64,000 bases of DNA from Bradyrhizobium lablabi (GTDB lineage: Bacteria > Pseudomonadota > Alphaproteobacteria > Rhizobiales > Xanthobacteraceae). Positions 53,098-60,613 of the stretch are shown one piece after another (within the stretch, counting starts at the first letter, position 1; every line of letters starts with the position of its first letter). The stretch is from the NCBI RefSeq assembly GCF_018131005.1, contig NZ_JAFCJK010000011.1:62001-126000 (forward strand). Reading direction: 5' to 3'. Made by a program: the position numbers and the translations under genes. Under the pieces are notes generated by a model that saw only the letters and a list, made by a program, of their open reading frames with translations, searched no databases and was not told the DNA's origin.

Positions 53098-54717
53098 ATG
53101 AACGAAACGGACGTTGTCATCATCGGCGCGGGGCACAACGGCCTCACCTGCGCGGCCTATCTCGCGATTGCCGGGCTGCGCGTGAGGGTCGTGGAACGCC
53201 GCAAGGTGGTGGGCGGGGCCGCCGTCACCGAAGAGTTCTGCCCGGGCTTCCGCAATTCGGTTGCCTCCTACACGGTGAGCCTGCTCAACCCGCAAATCAT
53301 TTCTGACCTGAAACTTGCAAACCACGGCTTGAAGATCGTCGAGCGCCGCGCGCAGAATTTCCTTCCCTCCCCTGACGGCAACTATCTGCTGACGGGCGAA
53401 GGTCGCACCAGGGAGTCGGTCGCGAAACTCAGCCGTCGCGATGCCGCTGAAATCGAGCGCTTCTCGCGAGAGCTTGAGGCTATCGCCGACGTCTTGCGCC
53501 AGTTCGTGCTGCGCGCACCGCCGAACATCGTCGAAGGGTTCGGCATCGGCGCGATGAGCGGGGCCTTCAACGCGATCGGCACCGCCAACATCCTGCGGCG
53601 GTTGTCGCTGGAGCAGCGGCGCAATTTGCTCGACCTGTTCACCCGTTCGGCCGGCGACATGCTCGACGAGCGCTTCGAAAGCGATCTGGTGAAGGCGCTG
53701 TTCGGCTTCGACGCCATCGTCGGCAATTATGCGAGCCCCTACGCGGCCGGCTCGGCCTATGTGATGCTGCATCATGCCTTTGGCGAGGTGAACGGCAAGA
53801 AGGGCGTCTGGGGCCATGCCATCGGCGGCATGGGCGCAATCACGCAGGCGATGGCGCGCGCCGCGCGCGGCCACGGCGCCGAGATCGAGACTGAGGCCGG
53901 CGTGCGCGAGGTGATCGTCGAGAAGGATCGCGCCGCCGGCGTCATCCTCGACAATGGCGAGGCTATCCGCGCCACATACGTCGCCTCGAATGTCAATCCG
54001 AAGCTGCTCTACACACGCCTGGTGCCCGAGGACGCGCTGGCGCCGGAGTTTCTCACCCGTATCTCGCGCTGGCGCAACGGCTCGGGCACATTCCGGATGA
54101 ACGTTGCGCTCGGCGCGCTGCCGTCGTTCGCGGCATTGCCCGGGGCTGGTGATCATCTCACCGCGGGCATTATCATTGCGCCCAGCCTCGGCTACATGGA
54201 TCGCGCATGGCGCGATGCCCACGACCTCGGCTGGAGCCGTTCGCCCGTCGTCGAAGTGCTGATCCCCTCGACGCTCGACGACTCGCTAAGCCCGCCGGGC
54301 CAGCATGTCGCGAGCCTGTTCTGCCAGCATGTTGCCCCGCAATTGCCCGACGGCAAATCCTGGGACGACCACCGCGAGGAAGTCGCGGACCTCATGATCG
54401 CAACCGTCGATCGGTACGCGCCCGGTTTCGCCGCCAGCGTGATCGGCCGTCAGATCCTGTCGCCGCTCGATCTGGAGCGCCAGTTCGGCCTGCTCGGCGG
54501 CGACATCTTTCACGGCGCGCTAACCCTGAACCAACTCTTCTCGGCGCGCCCGATGCTCGGCCACGCCGACTACCGCGGGCCGCTCAGAGGTCTCTACCAT
54601 TGCGGCTCCGGCGCCCACCCCGGGGGCGGCGTCACTGGCGCCCCCGGCCATAACGCGGCGCGCGCCATCCTGGCGGACCACCGCGCGCTGTTATCGCAGT
54701 GGAGAACAGGTGGATAG
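53098..54717 (+). CDS. Phytoene dehydrogenase-like FAD oxidoreductase (PYROXD2-type)
   Basis: 539 aa. N-terminal Rossmann dinucleotide site VVIIGAGHNGLTCAAYLAIAGLRVRVVERR and the C-terminal FAD motif LYHCGSGAHPGGGVTGAPGHNAAR. The pattern GxxAxTEEFxPGFRNSVASYTVSLLNPQ is typical of the carotenoid isomerase/PYROXD2 group, whose bacterial members are of unknown function. Carotenoid genes are not adjacent, so a role in carotenoid synthesis is not supported. ATG at 53098 with GAAGCGGAC upstream. Confidence 0.89.
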   Translation: MNETDVVIIGAGHNGLTCAAYLAIAGLRVRVVERRKVVGGAAVTEEFCPGFRNSVASYTVSLLNPQIISDLKLANHGLKIVERRAQNFLPSPDGNYLLTGEGRTRESVAKLSRRDAAEIERFSRELEAIADVLRQFVLRAPPNIVEGFGIGAMSGAFNAIGTANILRRLSLEQRRNLLDLFTRSAGDMLDERFESDLVKALFGFDAIVGNYASPYAAGSAYVMLHHAFGEVNGKKGVWGHAIGGMGAITQAMARAARGHGAEIETEAGVREVIVEKDRAAGVILDNGEAIRATYVASNVNPKLLYTRLVPEDALAPEFLTRISRWRNGSGTFRMNVALGALPSFAALPGAGDHLTAGIIIAPSLGYMDRAWRDAHDLGWSRSPVVEVLIPSTLDDSLSPPGQHVASLFCQHVAPQLPDGKSWDDHREEVADLMIATVDRYAPGFAASVIGRQILSPLDLERQFGLLGGDIFHGALTLNQLFSARPMLGHADYRGPLRGLYHCGSGAHPGGGVTGAPGHNAARAILADHRALLSQWRTGG

Positions 54718-54786
54718 GCTGTGAACAACCGGTGGATGGAGCGTCAAACGCGCGCTCGCTGTCTGGCTGGTCTCTCAGTTTTAAGT

Positions 54787-54930
54787 TTAGCCGTCCGTTT
54801 GTGTCTTTCGGCCCGGGAACGTATCGGGCGGCGGGTTCTCTTTCAGAGCCTCGGCGGCGCGCTTCGCGGCCTCCCGTAACCGCTCTGTGTGCTTCTCGTC
54901 GATCGGCTTGTCAGATGACTTGTCGTCCAT
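54787..54930 (-). CDS. Small charged conserved protein
   Basis: 47 aa: MDDKSSDKPIDEKHTERLRE, AAKRAAEALKENPPPDTFPGR and a short tail. A soluble, mostly helical, highly charged mini-protein of a kind repeatedly found in Bradyrhizobium. GGGAGG precedes the ATG at 54928-54930. Frame extends upstream without support. Function unknown. Confidence 0.65.
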   Translation of the reverse strand: MDDKSSDKPIDEKHTERLREAAKRAAEALKENPPPDTFPGRKTQTDG

Positions 54931-55028
54931 GCCTGCCTCCCTTGCGAAGAAGCTTACCCTGTCTGCGGGGATAACCAGCTCAAGCCTCGGTGGAGAGGCT
55001 GTGGACAAACTGTCGATTGGTCCCCCGA

Positions 55029-55053
55029 CAAAGCGGTTGATATCCTGTTGATA
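55029..55053 (+). repeat. 25-bp direct repeat, left copy
   Basis: Shares 23 of 25 bases with the copy at 55317-55341; both read CAAAGC(G/T)GTTGATATCC followed by TGT(T/C)GATA. They bracket the transposase remnant. Confidence 0.85.
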
Positions 55054-55072
55054 CCTTTGATAGCTCCCGGGT

Positions 55073-55306
55073 GCAAACGCGTTCAGCAAGCGGTTCGAGA
55101 ACCGCTGTCACGTCCTCGCGCTTTACTTCTTCGACTACAGTTTCTGCCGCGTTCACAGGACGTTGGGCGCAATTCCTGCGACGCCTTCAGGATTGGTTGA
55201 CCATATTCTGAGGATGGTAGACGCGTTGGAGCTGATCGATGCTCGCATCCCTCCTCGAGTTCGCGACCCTTACAAGAAGCGCGAAGGAGTTGAGAAATCA
55301 CGCTGA
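55073..55306 (+). pseudogene. Transposase C-terminal remnant
   Basis: Reading from GCA 55073 to TGA 55306 gives 77 residues ending KSR: ANAFSKRFENRCHVLALYFF, DYSFCRVHRTLGAIPATPSG, LVDHILRMVDALELIDARIP, then RDPYKKREG. This is the typical end of an IS-family DDE transposase (NAFSKK...HYNFxRxHxTLRxTPAMAAG...DHVW...GPYKKR). In-frame stops (TGA TAG) lie just upstream, so the catalytic part is missing. It is inactive and preserved only as a fragment. Confidence 0.72.
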
Positions 55307-55316
55307 GACACTGCGG

Positions 55317-55341
55317 CAAAGCTGTTGATATCCTGTCGATA
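55317..55341 (+). repeat. 25-bp direct repeat, right copy
   Basis: Second copy of the 55029-55053 repeat (two mismatches), starting 11 bp after the transposase remnant's stop codon. Confidence 0.85.
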
Positions 55342-55404
55342 TGTCCCGGCTGCCCTGTGGACCGAGTGTCCGGGGCGCCATCCCGCGGAAGACCGTAATT
55401 TACG

Positions 55405-55437
55405 CAAAAAAACACCGGGCGACGGGATCGCCCGGTG
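55405..55437 (-). terminator. Intrinsic terminator of flp
   Basis: 10-bp stem CACCGGGCGA / TCGCCCGGTG with a 5-base loop, followed on the minus strand by T7. It lies just past the flp pilin stop at 55464. Confidence 0.85.
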
Positions 55438-55463
55438 CGCTGAGAACGCTGCCGCTGGTTCGG

Positions 55464-55628
55464 TTACTTCAGCGAGGTGCTGATCGTGCCGAACGTCCCG
55501 TTCAACGCGGTGCCGACGCCGTTCACCGCGGTGATGATCGCGATGGCGATGCCCGCCGCGATCAGGCCGTACTCGATGGCGGTAGCGCCGGATTCGTCCT
55601 GGAAAAACTTAACGACAAACGCCTTCAT
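55464..55628 (-). CDS. Flp/Fap-type pilin (orphan)
   Basis: 54 aa prepilin: MKAFVVKFFQDESGATAIEYGLIAAG, IAIAIITAVNGVG and a short tail. Class IVb pilin with the prepilin-peptidase site G14/ATAIEY, Glu at +5 and Tyr at +6. It would be the major subunit of a Tad pilus, but no cpa/tad genes are in the window, so it is an orphan copy. Start at 55626-55628 with GGGGCAGG; a longer frame exists upstream but lacks family support. A strong terminator follows. Confidence 0.88.
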   Translation of the reverse strand: MKAFVVKFFQDESGATAIEYGLIAAGIAIAIITAVNGVGTALNGTFGTISTSLK

Positions 55629-55804
55629 GTTAGTCCTGCCCCTTGTGCTTCGGTTTTTCTGGAACCAGGTGATGCTTGCAGGTTCCACGCCTGAGATAGC
55701 ACGCCGGAACCTAAGGTTGCTTAAACGGGGAACCTATAAGTTCCCGCGATAATTGAATGAAATCAAAGTTGAAATTTTAGCAAAAGCTGCGCTACCGGCA
55801 TTCG

Positions 55805-56689
55805 ATGACCCCCTCCACGCACCGAGCTAGCATCACGCTGTCAGACGAATTGGCCGCCAAGCGTGCGGTCGACGCGCTCTCCGAGGCGTTTTTCGAGGAG
55901 GAGGCAGCGTTCGCGGCATTCGAGCGGCCGGACGGACGCTGGGATGTCGCCGTGCTTTTTGCCGAGGCGCCGGATCAGCAGCTGCTGCGCGAGCTGGTCG
56001 GGCAAGCCGCAGGACCAGATATCGCTGCGGCCATCGCCTTCGATACAATCGAGGCTAAAGATTGGGTTAAGGCCAGCCTGGAAGATCTCATCCCCGTCCC
56101 GGCCGGCCGCTTCATCGTCCATGGGCAGCACGACCGGCAACGGATACCGCCTAACAAGCTCGGCATCGAGATCGAGGCGGCGCTTGCCTTCGGCACCGGT
56201 CATCACGGCACCACGCGGGGCTGCCTGTTGCTGCTCGACCATGTGCTGAAGGCGCGCCGGCCGCGCCGCGTGCTCGATCTCGGCACCGGGACCGGCGTGC
56301 TGGCGATTGCCGCCGCGAGGGCGCGGCACGGCAAGGTGCTCGCCAGCGACATCGATCCGGCCTCAGTGCATGTCGCCAAGGAGAATGCGCGGCTGAACCT
56401 ATCCGGACATCTTGTGGAGGTGATCCGCGCCACGGGCTTCGCAGCCCCGCAATTTGCCAAGGAAGGGCCGTTCGACCTCGTGCTCGCGAACATCCTCGCC
56501 AATCCGCTGCGGCAGCTGGCCGGGCCGATGGCGCGGCATCTTGCCCCCTCAGCGCTGGTGATCCTGTCGGGCCTGTTATCCCACCAGGCGCCGGCCGTCA
56601 TCGCGGCCTATCGCGCGCGCGGGCTGGTGCCGCTGCGGCATTTGAAGATCGAGGGCTGGAGCAGCCTGCTGCTGCGCGCCGCGAAATGA
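55805..56689 (+). CDS. prmA: Ribosomal protein L11 methyltransferase
   Basis: 294 aa, near standard PrmA length. SAM-binding motif RVLDLGTGTGVLAIAAARARHG with Asp in LASDIDPASVHVAKENA; FDLVLANILANPLRQLAGPMARHL matches motif IV, and the C-terminal HLKIEGWSSLLLR is the substrate-side region. It trimethylates L11 in the ribosome. The N-terminal domain (residues 1-90) is the L11-recognition part. Monocistronic. Confidence 0.93.
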   Translation: MTPSTHRASITLSDELAAKRAVDALSEAFFEEEAAFAAFERPDGRWDVAVLFAEAPDQQLLRELVGQAAGPDIAAAIAFDTIEAKDWVKASLEDLIPVPAGRFIVHGQHDRQRIPPNKLGIEIEAALAFGTGHHGTTRGCLLLLDHVLKARRPRRVLDLGTGTGVLAIAAARARHGKVLASDIDPASVHVAKENARLNLSGHLVEVIRATGFAAPQFAKEGPFDLVLANILANPLRQLAGPMARHLAPSALVILSGLLSHQAPAVIAAYRARGLVPLRHLKIEGWSSLLLRAAK

Positions 56690-56788
56690 CCACCTCCGGC
56701 AGGCAGGGCGGCGACTGCACGCTCTGCTGGAAGGTCCAATTGGCCGAGCCGGCGCAATGGCGTCCAACCTGCGATCCAGACCTCAGTA

Positions 56789-56974
56789 CTATTTGGGCGC
56801 CGGGTCACGGCGAATGATCTCGGCCTTGCTCTTCCTGAGCGCGCGCTTGGCGCGCGCTTCGACGAAGCGGCCCAGGATCTGGACGATGACACCGCGTTGC
56901 TTCTGTTCGATAGGGGCAACCGGACCACGGTGGACCGGCGGCGGCGAAATCTTTTCAAAGCTGAACGCAGGCAT
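56789..56974 (-). CDS. Small hypothetical protein
   Basis: 61 aa: MPAFSFEKISPPPVHRGPVA, PIEQKQRGVIVQILGRFVEA, then a basic helix (RAKRALRKSKAEIIRRD). Strong GAGGAGA before the ATG at 56972-56974. The organisation (Pro-rich start, basic amphipathic helix) recurs in Bradyrhizobium small proteins of unknown function. No family named. Confidence 0.65.
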   Translation of the reverse strand: MPAFSFEKISPPPVHRGPVAPIEQKQRGVIVQILGRFVEARAKRALRKSKAEIIRRDPAPK

Positions 56975-57189
56975 GGTGTATCTCCTCGCCGTTGAGTTGA
57001 GACACTCCTGGACTCCCTGTTCTTATTCGACGAACGGCTCGCCGGCGAAACCGTTCTTCCTGCGCTGACATTGCCCGCACGATTCAAGCATAAGTTATGC
57101 CAAACTGTGGTGATTCCGGCCGCATTGCGGAAAAGTGGCAACCGGCTGTCCGAAGAGATTATGCTCGACCGAAAGAGAGTGCCCAGGCG

Positions 57190-59019
57190 ATGTTCGAAGC
57201 CCACTTCCAGACATTCGAAGACCCCGAAGGCGGGGTGGCGCTCGCCGCCCGCCTCAGCGCCTTCCGCGACGAGCTGGCGCGGCGCAAGCTGACGGGATTC
57301 GTGATTCCGCGAGCCGATCAGCAGCAGAACGAGTATGTCCCCCCGTCGGAGGAGCGGCTCGCCTGGCTGACCGGCTTCACCGGATCGGCGGGCCTGGCGA
57401 TCGTGTTGCCGAAGCAGGCCGCGGTGTTTGTCGACGGCCGCTACACACTGCAGGCCGGCAAGCAAGTCGACCGCAAGGCCTGGGACGTCGAGCCTCTCGT
57501 TGATCCTCCGCCGGAGCAATGGCTGGCGCGGCACCTGACGGCCGGCGACCGCCTAGGGTTTGACCCGTGGCTGCACACTTCTGCGGCAGCGGAGCGGCTC
57601 GCGACCACCTGCGCCAAGGCCGGCGCTGAACTGGTCGCGGTCGACAGCAACCCGGTCGATTCGATCTGGACCGAACGTCCGGCACCGCCGCTCGGCCCCG
57701 TCACGATTCACGGCGTGCAACATTCCGGCGAGATCGAGGCCGAGAAGATCAAGCGTATCCGGCTCGAGATCAACAAGCTTGGCGTCGATGCGCTGGTCCT
57801 CTCCGACAGCCACGCGGTGGCCTGGACTTTCAACATCCGCGGTGCCGATGTGTCGCATACGCCGTTGCCGCTGTCCTACGCGCTGGTGCCGAAAGACGGC
57901 CGCCCGCTGGTGTTCATCGACCACCGCAAACTCTCCAACGCGACGCGTGACCATCTCGAACGATCCGCGGATGTCGAGGAGCCAGCGGCGCTGGCGCCGA
58001 AGCTGACCGAGCTTGCCCGGCGCGGCGCCTCGATCGCGCTCGACGGTGCGACCGCCGCGGACGCGCTCAGCCGCCTGATCAGTGGCGCCGGCGGCAAGCC
58101 GGTGCGCGGCAACGATCCGGTCAGCTTGCTGAAGGCAGTGAAGAACATCACCGAGATCGAGGGCACACGCACCGCGCACCAGCGCGACGCCGTGGCTCTG
58201 GCGCGCTTCCTCGCCTGGATCGATCGTGAGGCGCCGTCGGGCGGCCTCACCGAGATCGACACCGTCGAGGCGCTGGAGACATTTCGCCGCGACACCGGCG
58301 CGCTGAAGGACGTCTCGTTCCCGACCATCGCCGGCACCGGGCCGAACGGCGCCATCGTGCATTACCGCGTCACGCGCAAGAGTAATCGCCGGATCGAGCC
58401 CGGCGATCTCCTGCTAATCGATTCCGGCGCGCAATATGAGGACGGCACCACCGATGTGACCCGCACCATCGCGATCGGCCGGCCGACCGACGAGATGCGC
58501 GACCGCTTCACCCGCGTGCTGCGCGGCCATATCGCGATCGCGCGCGCGATCTTCCCCGACGGCACCACTGGCGCACAGCTCGACACGCTGGCGCGGCAAT
58601 ATCTCTGGCAGGCCGGCGTCGATTTCGAGCACGGCACCGGCCATGGCGTCGGCAGCTATCTCAGCGTGCACGAGGGGCCGGCGCGGATTTCAAAACTCGG
58701 CGCCACGCCGCTGAAGCGCGGCATGATTCTGTCCAACGAGCCCGGCTACTACAAGACGGACGCCTACGGCATCCGGATCGAGAATCTCGAACTGGTGATC
58801 GGTACCGACATCATTGGCGCGGAGAAGCCGGTGAACGCCTTCGAGACCCTGACGCTCGCGCCGATCGACCGCCGGCTGATCGAGGTCGGCATGCTCAGCG
58901 AGAGCGAGCTGAAGTGGCTCAACGACTACCACGCCCGCGTCAACCGCGAGGTCCGCCCGCATCTCGACGACAATGGAACGAAACTGTGGCTCGACGAGGC
59001 AACGGCGGTGCTGAAGTAA
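57190..59019 (+). CDS. Aminopeptidase P family metallopeptidase (M24B)
   Basis: 609 aa, the long three-domain form: two creatinase N-like domains (residues about 15-310) and a C-terminal pita-bread peptidase domain. Metal ligands are visible: both Asp in LLIDSGAQYEDGTTDVTRT, His in HGTGHGVGSYLSVHEGP, Glu in LSNEPGYY and Glu in the IRIENLELV strand. It removes N-terminal residues preceding proline. Start at 57190 (MFEAHF) with GAGAG; an extension to 57097 lacks homology. Confidence 0.94.
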   Translation: MFEAHFQTFEDPEGGVALAARLSAFRDELARRKLTGFVIPRADQQQNEYVPPSEERLAWLTGFTGSAGLAIVLPKQAAVFVDGRYTLQAGKQVDRKAWDVEPLVDPPPEQWLARHLTAGDRLGFDPWLHTSAAAERLATTCAKAGAELVAVDSNPVDSIWTERPAPPLGPVTIHGVQHSGEIEAEKIKRIRLEINKLGVDALVLSDSHAVAWTFNIRGADVSHTPLPLSYALVPKDGRPLVFIDHRKLSNATRDHLERSADVEEPAALAPKLTELARRGASIALDGATAADALSRLISGAGGKPVRGNDPVSLLKAVKNITEIEGTRTAHQRDAVALARFLAWIDREAPSGGLTEIDTVEALETFRRDTGALKDVSFPTIAGTGPNGAIVHYRVTRKSNRRIEPGDLLLIDSGAQYEDGTTDVTRTIAIGRPTDEMRDRFTRVLRGHIAIARAIFPDGTTGAQLDTLARQYLWQAGVDFEHGTGHGVGSYLSVHEGPARISKLGATPLKRGMILSNEPGYYKTDAYGIRIENLELVIGTDIIGAEKPVNAFETLTLAPIDRRLIEVGMLSESELKWLNDYHARVNREVRPHLDDNGTKLWLDEATAVLK

Positions 59020-59023
59020 TCCT

Positions 59024-59126
59024 CGATTGTTGTCCCCGCGAATGCGGGACCCAGTACGCCCCGCCTCTCGGTATCCCAACGTCCGCCTCTGGAATGCTCG
59101 ACCACCCGCATTCGCGAGTGATGACG
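59024..59126. repeat. Palindromic dispersed repeat
   Basis: CGCGAATGCGGG (59037-59048) and CCCGCATTCGCG (59105-59116) pair perfectly; the element opens TTGTCCCCGCG and closes AGTGATGACGG. I recall similar CGCGAATGCGGG...GTGATGAC blocks scattered through Bradyrhizobium genomes. It sits between the peptidase and the MFS gene. Confidence 0.6.
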
Positions 59127-59253
59127 GAAGCTATTGCGCGAGACGAAATATCATCTGCGCCTCCTGAATTCGCATGGCCGCATGCCGAAACATCCGTATT
59201 CGGCCTGGACGGGATCGCTACAGTCCGATTCACAACACTGGATCGGACCTGAA

Positions 59254-60567
59254 ATGCACGGCGTGATGGGCAGGCCGCCCGGCGCGGCGACGAATAACAT
59301 CGCGACCTCGAAGATCATGCTGCTGATGCTGGTCGTGATGACGGGTGTGGCGCCGATCTCGCTCTACATGCTGGTTCCGGCGCTTCCTGTGCTTGCAACC
59401 ACATTTGGCCGCGACATCTCGATCGCGCAGATGACGGTGTCGCTTTACATGGTCGGCATCGCCTGCTCGCAGCTCGTCATGGGCCCGTTGTCGGACAAGT
59501 TCGGCCGCCGCCCGGTTCTGCTCGCCGGGCTTGGCCTGATGGTTCTGGCGGGTGTGGGATCGGTTTTCGCGCAAACCCTGCCGCAGCTGATCGCCGCTCG
59601 CTTCGTCCAGGCGCTGGGCGGCGCCAGCGGCATGGTGATCAGCCGCGCCATCATCCGCGATCTGTATCCGCGCGAGCGCGTCGGCGCCATGATCAGCCTC
59701 GTCGTCGCCGCCTTGATGATCGCGCAGATGGTGAGCCCGCTGACTGGCGGCCTGCTGGAGACCGCATTCGGCTGGCGCGCCATCCTCTATCTGATTACCG
59801 GGGCGTCGCTCGCGATCACGATCTTCATCGCGCTGGCCTTGCCGGAGACCCGTCGCGATCGTGCCAAGAGCGGCGGCTTCCGTGGCGATATCGGCAAGCT
59901 CATCACCGACCGCGCCTTCGTCGGCTACATGCTGTGCCAGGTGCTGGCCTCGCAGATCATCTTCGCCTTCGCCGGCGGCGGTCCCTACATCGTGGTGACG
60001 CAGATGGGCCGCAGCAGTGCCGAATACGGTGCGTGGTTCGCGACCACGGGATTCGCGTACCTCGTCGGCAATCTCCTGTGCGTGCGATTCGCGCCACGAC
60101 ATTCGCTGGAGGGATTGATCTGGTTCGGCCTCGCGCTGCAACTCGGCGCCAGCCTGTCGAATCTGATCTGGAGTTTCGCCGGGCTGAACCAGGCCCCGCT
60201 CTGGCTGTTCGGCACCCAGATGATCGTGATGGTCGCGAACGCCTTCGTGATGGCCAATTCGGCCGCCGGTGCCATCAGCATCCGCCCCGAGGCCGCCGGC
60301 ACCGCATCAGGGGCGATGGGCTTCCTGCAGCAGGGAATCGGGTCGCTGGTCTCGCAATCCGGTGCCTATCTCGGCGGCCACTCGACGACCACGCTGCCGC
60401 TGACGGCGGCGATCTTCGCGATCTCGATCGCCTGCGCCTGCACGATGATCTTCATCGTGCCGCGGCGGAACGTGGTGGTGAGCGAGAAGCTGATCGAGCA
60501 AGCCGAGGAGGACAGGCCCGGGGGTCATTGCGAGCGAAGCGAAGCAATCCATACCGCCGCAAGTTGA
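59254..60567 (+). CDS. Bcr/CflA-type MFS multidrug exporter
   Basis: 437 aa, 12 transmembrane helices. Family signature MVGIACSQLVMGPLSDKFGRRPVLLAGLGLMVLAGVGS (loop 2-3 GPLSDKFGRRPVLL) and ALGGASGMVISRAIIRDLYPRERVGAMISL. Drug/proton antiporter. Start at 59254 with no strong Shine-Dalgarno; upstream codons come from the repeat. The last 15 residues (GGHCERSEAIHTAAS) are encoded by the dispersed repeat starting at 60524, so the native C-terminus was replaced or extended by the element. Confidence 0.9.
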   Translation: MHGVMGRPPGAATNNIATSKIMLLMLVVMTGVAPISLYMLVPALPVLATTFGRDISIAQMTVSLYMVGIACSQLVMGPLSDKFGRRPVLLAGLGLMVLAGVGSVFAQTLPQLIAARFVQALGGASGMVISRAIIRDLYPRERVGAMISLVVAALMIAQMVSPLTGGLLETAFGWRAILYLITGASLAITIFIALALPETRRDRAKSGGFRGDIGKLITDRAFVGYMLCQVLASQIIFAFAGGGPYIVVTQMGRSSAEYGAWFATTGFAYLVGNLLCVRFAPRHSLEGLIWFGLALQLGASLSNLIWSFAGLNQAPLWLFGTQMIVMVANAFVMANSAAGAISIRPEAAGTASGAMGFLQQGIGSLVSQSGAYLGGHSTTTLPLTAAIFAISIACACTMIFIVPRRNVVVSEKLIEQAEEDRPGGHCERSEAIHTAAS

Positions 60568-60605
60568 GACGTGGATTGCCTCGTCGCTTCTCTCCCTGCA
60601 ATGAC
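60524..60605. repeat. Dispersed palindromic element at the MFS 3' end
   Basis: Left arm GTCATTGCGAGCGAAGCGAA and onward to ...GCAATCCA; right arm begins TGGATTGCCTCGTCGC and ends TGCAATGAC at 60605. The arms are imperfect inverted repeats forming a long hairpin. Its translated form (HCERSEAIH) is a common sign of such elements in many bacterial genomes. Confidence 0.75.
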
Positions 60606-60613
60606 GAGCAGGC

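Larger units (their letters stand above)
54931..55463. other. 533-bp intergenic region containing a transposase relic and flanking repeats
   Basis: No intact gene. It contains two 25-bp near-identical direct repeats (55029-55053, 55317-55341), a transposase C-terminal remnant between them, an 8-bp palindrome inside the remnant (AGCGGTTC at 55089, GAACCGCT at 55099), and the terminator of the flp gene near 55405-55437. Confidence 0.7.

Noticed and set aside
55083..55415. 110-codon minus-strand frame in the transposase-relic region
   Set aside because: The plus strand encodes a recognisable transposase tail; the minus product is Arg/Ser-rich with no family.
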